Below, piece by piece: positions 1 through 8,376 of a stretch of DNA of 64,000 nt (position 1 is the first letter of the stretch; each line of letters starts with the position of its first letter). The position numbers and the translations under genes were made by a program. Below the pieces are notes generated by a model, which made no database searches, had not been told where the DNA came from, and saw nothing but the letters and a program-made list of their open reading frames with translations. The stretch is from Pelagomonas calceolata (lineage: Eukaryota; Sar; Pelagophyceae; Pelagomonadales; Pelagomonadaceae), in NCBI GenBank assembly GCA_918797485.1, contig CAKKNE010000005.1, positions 1,364,001 through 1,428,000 on the forward strand, in the 5' to 3' direction.

Positions 1-2
1 TG

Positions 3-185
3 GACGCCGACGCCGACGACGATCCGCCGCCCGCGTCGCAGCCCGTAAAAAAGGAGAAGAAAAACGGATACGCAGTGGACGGCTTCGTCGTCGACACTGA
101 CGATGAGGAGGCCCCCGCCGCGGAGCCGGCGGCCAAGCGGCGGAAAGGGACGCCTCCATGGGACTGGACCACGGCGCCCTTGTAG
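3..185 (+). CDS. C-terminal end of an unrecognised protein (partial)
   Basis: An open frame enters from the left edge and stops with TAG at 183-185. The visible 60 residues are acidic (Asp/Glu runs) with lysine patches, including PAAKRRKG, which resembles a nuclear localisation signal, and they end in PWDWTTAPL. No domain is visible, so no function is assigned. The stop lies 51 bp from the stop of the convergent MLO-like gene, the usual tight 3' arrangement here. Composition and the basic patch suggest a nuclear protein, but this is only inference. Confidence 0.55.
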   Translation, partial: DADADDDPPPASQPVKKEKKNGYAVDGFVVDTDDEEAPAAEPAAKRRKGTPPWDWTTAPL

Positions 186-236
186 GATGTCTAATGAATC
201 AAAATAGAACGAATTACGCAGCCGCCCAGTAACTAA

Positions 237-2551
237 TTAGTGCGCCGGCTTGCCGACGAACTCGACGCCGACGCGGTGCAGGAGCAGGTGGAACTCCTCC
301 AGGTCTAAAGCACCATTCCCGTCGTCGTCGATGTCCTTGATGAGGTTGTAGACCTGCGTTACAATTATCACGACACGAAAACACAACAACCCGCGGCAGA
401 TCAGAAAAAAAGGGGTCCTACGGAAATGGATGGCGCTTCGGTTGGTCTCTCATAAGGTGCGTCAGTAAGGTTGTAAACTGAACGAAGGCTCGTCATCGGA
501 CTCTATGACTCAAGAAACGCGGGAGAAACGCACGTCGTCGATGGACAGCTCCTGGCCGATCTCCCTTATCGTTTGATGGAGCTCGTGCACCGTGATCAAG
601 CCGCCCCGGTCGTCGTCGACCTGTGTGTCTAGCGTCGACGGCGCGCGGCGGACACGAAGGGAAGCAGACGCCGCCGCGGAACAATTTCGAACATTTCTTT
701 GAGTAACTCGTGGGGGTCCACGTTCTCCCGGACGTACCTCTCGAGTTTACGCCCGAAGGCGTAGAACTCATCAAAGGAAATCTCCCCGGACTTATCATCA
801 TCGAGGAGCTCGATGATCTCCGTTATTTTGCCCTCCGTTGCTGTACTGAACTTCGTCAGTAGTACCCTCAACTCGCTCCGGTCGAAGATCCCGTCCTGGT
901 TCTCGTCAAACACGTCGAAGATCGACCGCCAGCTCCGCTCCTCCCGCTCGTCCTTGCCTGCTTGATCAGATAACTGCATCGCGGCTCGGACGATGTCGGG
1001 CTTTCTCAGAAATGTGACCACTTTGAGAGCTTCAAAGGCCGCGACGGTCCGCTGCCGTCGGATGACGTGCTCCACAAACCGCAAATTCTGCAGAGATTCG
1101 ACATGGCCCGCGATCGCGAAATCATCAACAGCTTCTCTCACGTATATCGTACACAGTACTGGAGGTAGCAACGCGACGACGAGGACTATCAATCTCACGT
1201 AGATGGAGTAAGTAGCGAGGACTTCGCCTTTTAACAGTGCCGGGGCATGTACGAGTAACAATATCGCGATGTAGATAGCGGCCCCAAGAGGCACAAACCT
1301 CAACACATCCAAGGTAAATTTTGATTTTTGATGAGGGCCACTCCAAAAGGCGTGGTGGTACGTGTCGTGGACCAGAACCTTTTCCCTCGGTTCAGGAGGC
1401 CGCTTCGGGCTTCTAGGTGGACTCTTCGCGCCCTTCTTTTTGAAGGACCGCTCCTCCTGGGCGTGGCGTCTTCTTATGCTTCTATTGGTCATGGCCTTCA
1501 GCGAGCCGCGTTGGCCCCGTTGTTCCGCGTCGGCTAGGAGCGGAGCCGTGTGCTGCACGAGGATCCGTCGTAGTTTCGCCAATACGAGTCCGGCCATCAA
1601 CGGCAACGCATAGCCCGCCAGAATCCAGCCGACCATCTTGTCCCTCTTACCTAGTAAGCCGTCGACCTGCCACGCTAAGAGTAGTACAATCTCGAGACAT
1701 ACCCACGACTTGACAGGTACCTCTACGAGCTCCTCCAGAGTCCTCCCCAATGCAATTCCTAGATAGGACGCGAATTCAAAGTCCGCCGGGTGCAGATCGC
1801 GGACCACGCAAAATCTGTCACGTGTAAGTGAGAAGATCAGACTGTCGACTTGTTCGTCCGACGTGTTGGCCAGCGACAACAATGATGCTGATTGTAATAC
1901 TTTATGCTTCCGGATCGTCCGCTCCGACACGCGATCAACACTCAACCCCTCCCAGTCCTTCCACTTGTTAAGTACTCTATCTCCGAGTCTAGCTAAGTAC
2001 ACCGCTTGCGCGAGGAAGATGACCATAACTAAGAAAAGTACCATATGTACTGATTCACCGAGCTCGGGAATGACCTCGCCGTCGCCGTACAAATACTCTG
2101 AGAGTTCGTGGGGCCAGGACATCTTGAACAGGATGAACAACGTAAGTCCAATAAAGCCTAACAAGGTAAGTTCTCCAAATAACCCGACGATGATGGGCCG
2201 CATCGTCTCCGACGTGTGCTCCAGCAGGTGCTCGTGCGTGATTTCGAAGGCTAACGAGACGCCCACTAGGCAACTCACGGTGAGGACGATGATATGTAAT
2301 TTGAGGACGCGCTCTTCCTCCTCCTCTTCCTCGTCTTCTTCCTTCTCATCTTTGGTGGTCTCTTCCTCCTCGAGGTCGACGCAGGCGCTCTCCCAGCTCC
2401 TTATGCACTTGTTTAGGGGCTCGCACCACGTGTAGCCGGCGGACGCTATGCAACCATTAGCGTCGGCGTCGCCTCCAATTAATGGTGTGCTCGACGCGGC
2501 CGCGGCCGCGAGCAGGCACGCCGCGGCCAGCATTGGCGCTGTGCGCCGCAT
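237..2551 (-). CDS. MLO-like multipass membrane protein with C-terminal EF-hands
   Basis: Three exons: 2551-683, 620-534 and 353-237, giving 690 residues. Both introns (621-682 and 354-533) are GT-AG, and both junctions restore EF-hand loops. A signal peptide (1-20) is followed by a Cys-rich GYTWCEPLNKC segment (about 40-50), an acidic run (61-80) and several hydrophobic segments. HEHLLEHTSE followed by GELTLLGFIGLTLFIL (about 107-141) matches the MLO-family signature ELMLLGFISLLL. At least four EF-hands follow from about residue 555 (DENQDGIFD, DDDKSGEIS, DDDRGGLIT, DIDDDGNGALD). MLO proteins are calcium-permeable plasma-membrane channels that bind calmodulin; here the Ca2+ sensor appears built in. 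The upstream GTG-initiated frame was not used because ATG at 2551 starts the signal peptide. Family call fairly sure; channel activity is inferred from the family. Confidence 0.8.
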
Positions 2552-2982
2552 CTGGTGCACTGTGGTGTGTAGCCCAGGTTTTAGGCAGCTGTGCGGCGCG
2601 TTATTTCGCAGCGCTTTCGAGAGCAGCGATGCGTGCTAGATAAACCAGCTGCTGAGCAATAGCAATCACTAAGTTTACGCGCGCCGCGCCAGCGTTTTTG
2701 GCTTGCGGACCGCGAGCAGCCCAGCCCCACGCGCTCGTCGGAATCTTCGCGAACCCGGTCCAGGACCCGTCCGAAGACTCTTTTGATCCGCAATGTACCA
2801 AATTTTGACGCGGGGAGCCCAGTCTTTGGGAGCTTGGGATGAACGCGGGCCTCCAGGTGCCCATTGCTCGGACAAGGCGGGGCCACGGGCTCCGGGGGGC
2901 GAAGCACGGGGTACGACGGGTCCCCTGTAGAGCTGGGGGTAGAAACAAAGCCAAATCTAACTGGTTCTCATAAGATAGAGGT
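2552..2982. other. Divergent intergenic region without a gene
   Basis: This 431 bp spacer separates the divergent starts of the MLO-like and PHD genes. Short frames on both strands have no domain content and are taken as chance. It lacks a clear copy of the GCTAG palindrome found in many other divergent spacers; a lone GCTAG at 2635-2639 has no matching second half. It probably holds both promoters, but no TATA-like box is evident. Confidence 0.5.
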
Positions 2983-5034
2983 ATGAGCTATGAGCCCCCC
3001 AACTCGGGCAAAGCGGGACGACTAACCTCGCTCGCAGGAGCCCTGCAGCGCGTACAGGAGGCGCGACTCTGCGCATCAGATACGCGCGATACCGCAACCT
3101 CGATGGAGTGGCAGGCGGCGCCAGTTTCGGCCGCTCCAGCAGTGCTGAGCACCGAGACCACGCCGAAAGCAGCCGCACCGGTGCCCAGGACCGGCGACGA
3201 AGGCCCCTCGGCCGCGCCGACGGCCACGGCGCCGCCCGTGAACACACGGCTATCGCCAACTGATGAGGACCCATCCGCGGCCGCCGCCGCGCCGCCGGCC
3301 GAAGCCGAGCACACACCATCATCGAACGAAGCCGAGCAAACGCCGTCGTCGCACGGTTCCGACGACGACGACGAGGGCGCCTGCGGCGTCTGCGGGAGCA
3401 AACATAGCGAGGAGGAGGACGCGCTCATCTTTTGCGACGGCTGCGAAGTCGCGGTCCATCAATTATGCTACAATATTTCGGACGAGACGGCGGCATCAAA
3501 CGAAGACTGGTTCTGCGAGGCCTGCCAGGAACTCCGAGAGGGCAAACGCGACGCCAGTCCTCTGAAATGTGTGATCTGTGAAAGCGGCCGACCGAACGGC
3601 ACGGACTTTTATCGGGACGTGCCTCTCGCGTTCAAGCGAGCCACATCACTCCCGCGGGCCTACGCCAAGGAACGGCTCGTAAATGATCCGCACGGGAGCT
3701 GGCGGGACTGCTGGGCGCACGTGGCGTGTGCCGCGTGGGTCCCGGAATGTGGATTTGTCGATGAAAATAGGCAGATCGCCGCGTTATGTGGCGATCTGTC
3801 CGAGGTGCGCTCGAAGGGCAAGTGCGACTTCTGCGGCGAGCGGGGCCAGATCGTCCAGTGTTCTCGGAAGCGGTGTGCCGCGTCGTTCCACCCCGCGTGC
3901 ATATTGAGGGAGCTCATGGGGCCGCGCGAGTGGTCGAGACGGTTTGATGAGGGCCACCCCGGCGCGTTCGTGAGGTACGCGGGCGCCGCGGAGGCTGTTG
4001 GTGAGGTCATTTGTGGCAAGCATTGCGGGGTTACGGACGACAAGGCCCCTTCACAACCGTTGGTGAAGTCCGACTACGAGTTACAAAGGGACGCTAGGAT
4101 AGCGCAGAACCAGGCCTTCCTCGCTTCATTAGGATTGGGCGCCGCGCAGTCTCCTCAAAAAAGTCCCGCGCGGCGCAAGCGGCGCCGCGGGCCGGCGCAG
4201 CCGGCCGCGCGGAAGTCGGCGCGCGAGTGCGCGCAGGCCGTGCAGCCCGGGCAGTACGCGCCGCCGCCGCAACGGCGGTCGGAGGCGGAGATCGAGGAGG
4301 AGCGCGAGGAGCGCGCCGCCGAGCGCCTCGCCAAATTTTTGAAGAGGGCGGACAAGGCCGCGGCCGGCGCGGCGGCCGCCGACGCCCGCGAATATTTGAG
4401 GTTTGCCCGGTTCCTCGCGGAGCGGCCCGTCGACGCGGCCGCGGCGGCTTTGTTGTATGAGCGGTGGGCGCGCGAGGGCCCGGCGTTCTTCGCTCGGTTT
4501 CGCGAGGAGGAGAAGCTCCGGAAGCAGCGCGCGCGCGCCGACGAGCAGGCTAGACGGCGGGCCGAGAAGGAGGCCGCTTTGTTAAGGAAAGACGCGGACC
4601 GGGCCGCGCGCGTCGCCGACAAGTGCGGGGCCGATAATGCTATAAGAGCCGCGCGGGCGCTGCTGAAGGAGCTCCGGAAGACGAGGAAGAAGAAGGCGCG
4701 GCGGCCCGCGGCGCCCGAGCCCGCGGCGGACGAGGGAGATCTCTACGCGCGCCCCTACAAGAAGCGGAAGAAGCGTCATGTCCCGACGCCCAACATCCGG
4801 TTGCGCGTCGTGAGCAATTCCGCGGGCACCGTGTCGGAGGATATGCCGCGCTTCGTAAATGTGAAGTGCGGCGCGTCGGTAGCGCGCGCGATGCTGCCGG
4901 AGGCGCTCTGGCCCGGGCGCTTCGCGCCGCGGCCGCGGTCCTACGCGTACGTCGCGCTGCCGCCCTCGGTCCAACCCGCCCGGAGGGCGCCTTCTTTGCC
5001 AATGGACGTGCTCGGTTTTACTGGTCTCTGCTAG
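2983..5034 (+). CDS. PHD finger plus extended PHD (ePHD) chromatin reader, JADE/BRPF/AF10-like
   Basis: 683 residues. After a low-complexity acidic N-terminus, a PHD finger begins at about 133 (CGVCGSKHSEEEDALIFCDG, then WFCEACQ). It is followed by an extended PHD at about 196-345 (CVICESG, WAHVACAAWVPE, CDFCGERGQIVQCSRKRCAA, FHPACILRE). The PZP module (PHD, Zn knuckle, ePHD) is typical of JADE, BRPF and AF10 proteins, which read histone H3 tails and scaffold MYST acetyltransferase complexes. The C-terminal half is basic, Ala/Arg-rich and helical with coiled-coil character; no bromodomain or PWWP is seen. ATG at 2983 gives the longest frame, but ATG at 3103 (MEWQAAPV) is equally plausible, and a small 5' intron ending near 3036 cannot be excluded. 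Nuclear reader role is inferred from the family. Confidence 0.85.
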   Translation: MSYEPPNSGKAGRLTSLAGALQRVQEARLCASDTRDTATSMEWQAAPVSAAPAVLSTETTPKAAAPVPRTGDEGPSAAPTATAPPVNTRLSPTDEDPSAAAAAPPAEAEHTPSSNEAEQTPSSHGSDDDDEGACGVCGSKHSEEEDALIFCDGCEVAVHQLCYNISDETAASNEDWFCEACQELREGKRDASPLKCVICESGRPNGTDFYRDVPLAFKRATSLPRAYAKERLVNDPHGSWRDCWAHVACAAWVPECGFVDENRQIAALCGDLSEVRSKGKCDFCGERGQIVQCSRKRCAASFHPACILRELMGPREWSRRFDEGHPGAFVRYAGAAEAVGEVICGKHCGVTDDKAPSQPLVKSDYELQRDARIAQNQAFLASLGLGAAQSPQKSPARRKRRRGPAQPAARKSARECAQAVQPGQYAPPPQRRSEAEIEEEREERAAERLAKFLKRADKAAAGAAAADAREYLRFARFLAERPVDAAAAALLYERWAREGPAFFARFREEEKLRKQRARADEQARRRAEKEAALLRKDADRAARVADKCGADNAIRAARALLKELRKTRKKKARRPAAPEPAADEGDLYARPYKKRKKRHVPTPNIRLRVVSNSAGTVSEDMPRFVNVKCGASVARAMLPEALWPGRFAPRPRSYAYVALPPSVQPARRAPSLPMDVLGFTGLC

Positions 5035-5143
5035 GTTTCTTAAGATACGTGTGATTTATCTGCGCTAGGCATCGACTTTGCCCGCGAAAACCCGTTTTGC
5101 CACACCGCCGCGCGCGCGATAGAGCGCAACTTGGCGCGGCGCC

Positions 5144-5152
5144 TATATAATA
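5144..5152 (+). promoter_or_regulatory. TATA-box-like element upstream of the F-box gene
   Basis: TATATAATA lies 92-100 bp before the ATG at 5244, between the PHD gene's stop and this start. It is one of few good TATA matches in this GC-rich window. The spacing suits a short 5' UTR. Functional status is inference. Confidence 0.4.
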
Positions 5153-5243
5153 GACTCGTGAGATATTATTGATAAAATCGCGACCGCTTCCGCGATCGAT
5201 TACAACGCACAGAGGTCCAGAGCACTGAGACTCAGCAGACATA

Positions 5244-6191
5244 ATGGATACCCTGCCAGACGACGTCGCGCGCGTCGTCGAGGAGCTCCTCGGCCCCAGA
5301 GAGATCGGCGCACTGGGCTGCGCCGGCAAAAGGTGGAGGCCAAGCGAGAAGATCTGGGAGCGCGTCGCGAAGCGAGACCCGCTGACGCATTGCACGGTCG
5401 TGCCCTGCGTGTGGTCCCTGTGGTGCGAGGCGCTCTCTAGGATGGAAACACTGGACGCAGACAGGGTGATTGACTCTACTCTCTCTGAGGGCGACGGCAT
5501 GGAAGAGTATATGAGATTGGTGCTCCAGATCTGGAGAGGCGACAAATTGCTGGCGACAAAGCATTTGGAGTTCGAGCCGGACACGTGCCATTACGGAGAC
5601 GGGACCGATGCATGGGATAACGTGTCAGCTATTTGTGCTGGCACGGATCATTTGCACGTGGGCAATGACGTCACCCCGTGCATGCATTGCAGAGAAATGG
5701 CGGCCCGGCCCGGCGAAACGGTCTCGGATTCCCTGGGCGTCAGAATCGGCCTGGACGCTGAGTCGCTTCGTTTCCGCGTCGTTGCACTTCCGTGCGAGAT
5801 CCCGCCACAGAATGCGTTTGCCCCGACCATCGTTTTCAGTATAGACGTCCCGAAAGAAATCCATGGGAGCTTCGTCAATAAATGTCAAGGGCTGGTCGCC
5901 GACATACTGAGCGATTCATTCCTTCGTGAACCTGAGGATTCGTCAGAGTGGGGACTGACACTTCACCACGAGGATCTCGTCTTCTATCCATTGGATCAAG
6001 CGTGGCTGATGAGCTCCCCTCTGGACGAAGATCAAGTCGGGCTGACGAGCTCCCCTCTTTCCAGTCGCCCGTCAATCGTCGTCCGCATTGTCCGCGACGC
6101 CGCCGGCGCAGCCGTGGACCTCGTGATCGAGGAGTTCAATTGGGAGGACCGCTCGCCGCGCTTCGCCCAGATTCGTATGAATTTTCTCTAG
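5244..6191 (+). CDS. F-box-like protein
   Basis: 315 residues. The N-terminus LPDDVARVVEELLGPREIGA followed by LGCAGKRW and IWERVAKRD fits an F-box, the Skp1-binding helix bundle of SCF ubiquitin ligases. The remainder is a mixed beta-rich region with WxLWCEAL and LGVRIGLDAESLRFRV; it matches no substrate-binding repeat I can name. A similar plan (short F-box then a beta-rich domain) recurs at 61244-62323, so both probably belong to a lineage-specific expanded family. A near-duplicate SSPL segment occurs at residues 256 and 271. It is convergent with the LPD gene, stops 37 bp apart. F-box call moderate; substrate unknown. Confidence 0.65.
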   Translation: MDTLPDDVARVVEELLGPREIGALGCAGKRWRPSEKIWERVAKRDPLTHCTVVPCVWSLWCEALSRMETLDADRVIDSTLSEGDGMEEYMRLVLQIWRGDKLLATKHLEFEPDTCHYGDGTDAWDNVSAICAGTDHLHVGNDVTPCMHCREMAARPGETVSDSLGVRIGLDAESLRFRVVALPCEIPPQNAFAPTIVFSIDVPKEIHGSFVNKCQGLVADILSDSFLREPEDSSEWGLTLHHEDLVFYPLDQAWLMSSPLDEDQVGLTSSPLSSRPSIVVRIVRDAAGAAVDLVIEEFNWEDRSPRFAQIRMNFL

Positions 6192-6228
6192 CGTGTCTAA
6201 TGTACGACGTGCTTAGGCGGGGGGTATA

Positions 6229-7998
6229 TCAATGCGAGTGCATCCCGACGCACTCCTTGAAGGCGCCGTCGATGACCTCGCTCAGCGTCGGGTGCGTGTG
6301 CGTCGTGAAGGCGAGGTCTCTCACAGTGGTACCGGCTGCTTTGGCGTTCGCGCACTCCTGGATGAGGTCCGCCGCGTGCAGCCCTGTGTGGAACGGACAC
6401 GGTCGCGACGCGGCCGCGGCTCTCATGCGACCGCATCGACGACGTCGAGGCGGCATTGCGGCATCGCGTCGACGCCATCGACGCGACCTTGAAGTTCGGA
6501 AACGTTCGGAAACAGACGCCGAGTCAGCACCGATGATGTGCACGCCCAGGATCTGCTCCGTGTCCCTCCGGAATAGTACTTTCGCAATACCATCACCCTC
6601 GCCCTCGGCCAACGCTTTGCTGTTCGCTCTAAAATGACTGACCGCTTTACCGAGCTCGAAACCTTCTTTTTCCGCCCGTTCGGCAGCCGCATCCTCATCA
6701 AGACCCACTTGCGCGACCTCGGGATGCGTAAAACACGCGGCAGGAATGGACTCGTGGTCCACGACATGAGTTCGCCCGCAAATGTTCTCGATCGCGGACA
6801 CGCCTTGAGTAGAAGCGGTATGCGCAAGCATCTGAATACCGTTGGCATCCCCGATGCAGTACAAATGCGGAATAACGTCACCGTCGGGCTTGTCAAGAAC
6901 CTGCATCTTGTCGTTGACCTGCACGAAGCCTCTGGGGGCTTCGATGCCCGCCTCCTCCAAGCCTAGCTTCTTCGTGTTCGGTACCCTGCCGGTCGCGACC
7001 ATGCAGGCATCGACCTCCAGCGTCTCGACGTGTTCCTTGGTCGTCGCGTCGATCATCTCGATGATCACCGGTTTTTCGCCGATCTTACCTGGGGTCACTT
7101 TCGACGCGAAGACATTGGTCCGGTAGTCGACGCCTCTGTTGGTTAGTAACAGTCTCTCGGCGGTCTTGGCGATTTCGCGATCAAAGGCCGGCATGAGCTT
7201 CGGTAGTGCTTCGATGACCGTGCACTCGGCGCCGAGCGCCGTGTAAACGTCGGCAAACTCAAGACCGATGATACCGCTGCCAATAATCGCGCAGTACTCG
7301 GGCACGTGCTTGAGCTCCAGACCCTCGTCCGACGTGTACACGGTCTCGCCGTCGACCTCGACGCCGGGCGGTACGAACGGTACGGAGCCCGGTGCCAAAA
7401 TAATGTCCTGGGCCGTCATCGTCTCGCCGTTGCCCACATCCAAGACGTGGGGCTCCTTGTAGACGCCGAACTTCGGGACTAGATCGACACCTAATCGGCC
7501 TAGCGAGCCCTCTAACCCTCCTCTGACTTTGTTTACTAGTTGTTCGGCATGTTTCGCCACACCTTCCCTATCAAACGACACGCCATTGGTCGAGATGCCC
7601 ATGCTCGCCAGGTGGTCGTCATCACTCATTTCTCGGACCCGTCCAGAGGCAGCTAACAACGCCTTGCTCGGCACGCAGCCTCTGTTAACACAAGTGCCGC
7701 CGACGTCGCCTCCGCTCAACACGCACGTCTTCAGGCCCTGGCTCCTCGCGTGTAAGGCGGCGCCGTGGCCGCCGACGCCGCAGCCGACAATGATCACCTG
7801 TGCGCAAATCAATCAGTGAGTCCCACGCCATCGATCCGAGGTGGGTAGCGCGTTGCAATTGATTTCTACGCAGCGCGCGACGTCGTAGTCGTAGTCGTGC
7901 ATCGTCAGGGCCGCGCGCGTTGTTACTCTGCTGCGCTTGGGGAGCAATGGCCTCAAAGCCGCCGCCGTGGCTGCGAGAGCCAATACTCGCCGCGCCAT
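6229..7998 (-). CDS. LPD: Dihydrolipoamide dehydrogenase (E3), plastid type
   Basis: Three exons: 7998-7882, 7797-6531 and 6383-6229, giving 512 residues. It oxidises dihydrolipoyl groups with NAD+ as E3 of pyruvate dehydrogenase. Exon 1 supplies a presequence (MARRVLALAATAAALRP...) and joins HDYDYD directly to VIIVGCGVGG, the FAD-binding Rossmann start. The redox pair is CVNRGC (C75, C80); the second Rossmann motif is GSGIIGLEFADVY; the C-terminal catalytic HTHPTLSE is intact. The GGTCVNRGCVPSKALLAASGRVRE region resembles the cyanobacterial/plastid E3 rather than the mitochondrial one. Intron 2 (6384-6530, 147 bp) keeps the frame open; its removal restores GVHIIG-LHAADLIQE, matching family spacing. 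The presequence lacks a clear A-F motif, so plastid location rests on sequence type. Confidence 0.9.
6384..6530 (-). mobile_element. Introner-like intron 2 of the LPD gene
   Basis: This GT-AG intron has length divisible by three and no stop. Its interior holds TCGCGTCGATGGCGTC, shared with the dioxygenase intron at 32741-33010. Its 3' end (GTCCGTTCCACACAG) matches the right terminal repeat of the introner at 32179-32302. The left terminal repeat is not recognisable. Read as a degraded introner element. Confidence 0.55.
7798..7881 (-). mobile_element. Introner-like intron 1 of the LPD gene
   Basis: This 84 bp GT-AG intron has imperfect terminal inverted repeats: CTGCGTAGAAATCAAT (7873-7858) against ATTGATTTGCGCACAG (7813-7798), 12 of 16 pairing. 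The left repeat begins exactly 8 nt after the exon boundary, as in the introner at 32179-32310. The interior carries ATCGATGGCGTGG, the word shared by this intron family. The 8 nt next to the donor no longer match the 8 nt after the acceptor, so the insertion is probably old. Confidence 0.6.
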
Positions 7999-8201
7999 CT
8001 TGTTACGGGACGACTACTGCTTACTTCGACCAATGGATGCTGCACGCAATTGCCTCCGTCGCGCGTACAGGGTCGCGCAGCCTGAGTGCGTGGGCCTGCT
8101 ACTTTCAGCCAAGCAAGTGCTCGGCGGACTCTCCGCAGCCGTCGGGTGAGCGGTAGGAGTGCTCATCGACGCCCTAAACGCATAGCCGGGCTGGGGTGCG
8201 C

Positions 8202-8224
8202 GCTAGTGGCTGTAAGACACTAGA
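8202..8224 (+). promoter_or_regulatory. GCTAG palindrome, copy 1 (LPD / giant-gene divergent spacer)
   Basis: GCTAGTG, 2 nt, TGTAAGACACTAGA. It lies 204 bp upstream of the LPD start and 153 bp upstream of the start at 8377. The 378 bp spacer (7999-8376) shows no gene and no other clear signal. Confidence 0.55.
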
Positions 8225-8376
8225 ATGGGGGGCCCAGGCCTCTCTCTCTCCATAGGATTTAACCAGGACGCCGCCAGTAAATAATACAGGCATCACAGTC
8301 GCTGGGCGACTAGCCGTCACAGCCTAGAAACCAGGAGACCCGAAAAAAAGACACACCGAGCGCGGCAGGAACCGCA

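Noticed and set aside
1863-2435. Plus-strand frame of 190 codons with Ser/Thr-rich product
   Set aside because: It is antisense to the MLO-like coding region, and its poly-Ser stretch is the complement of the Glu-rich acidic run.
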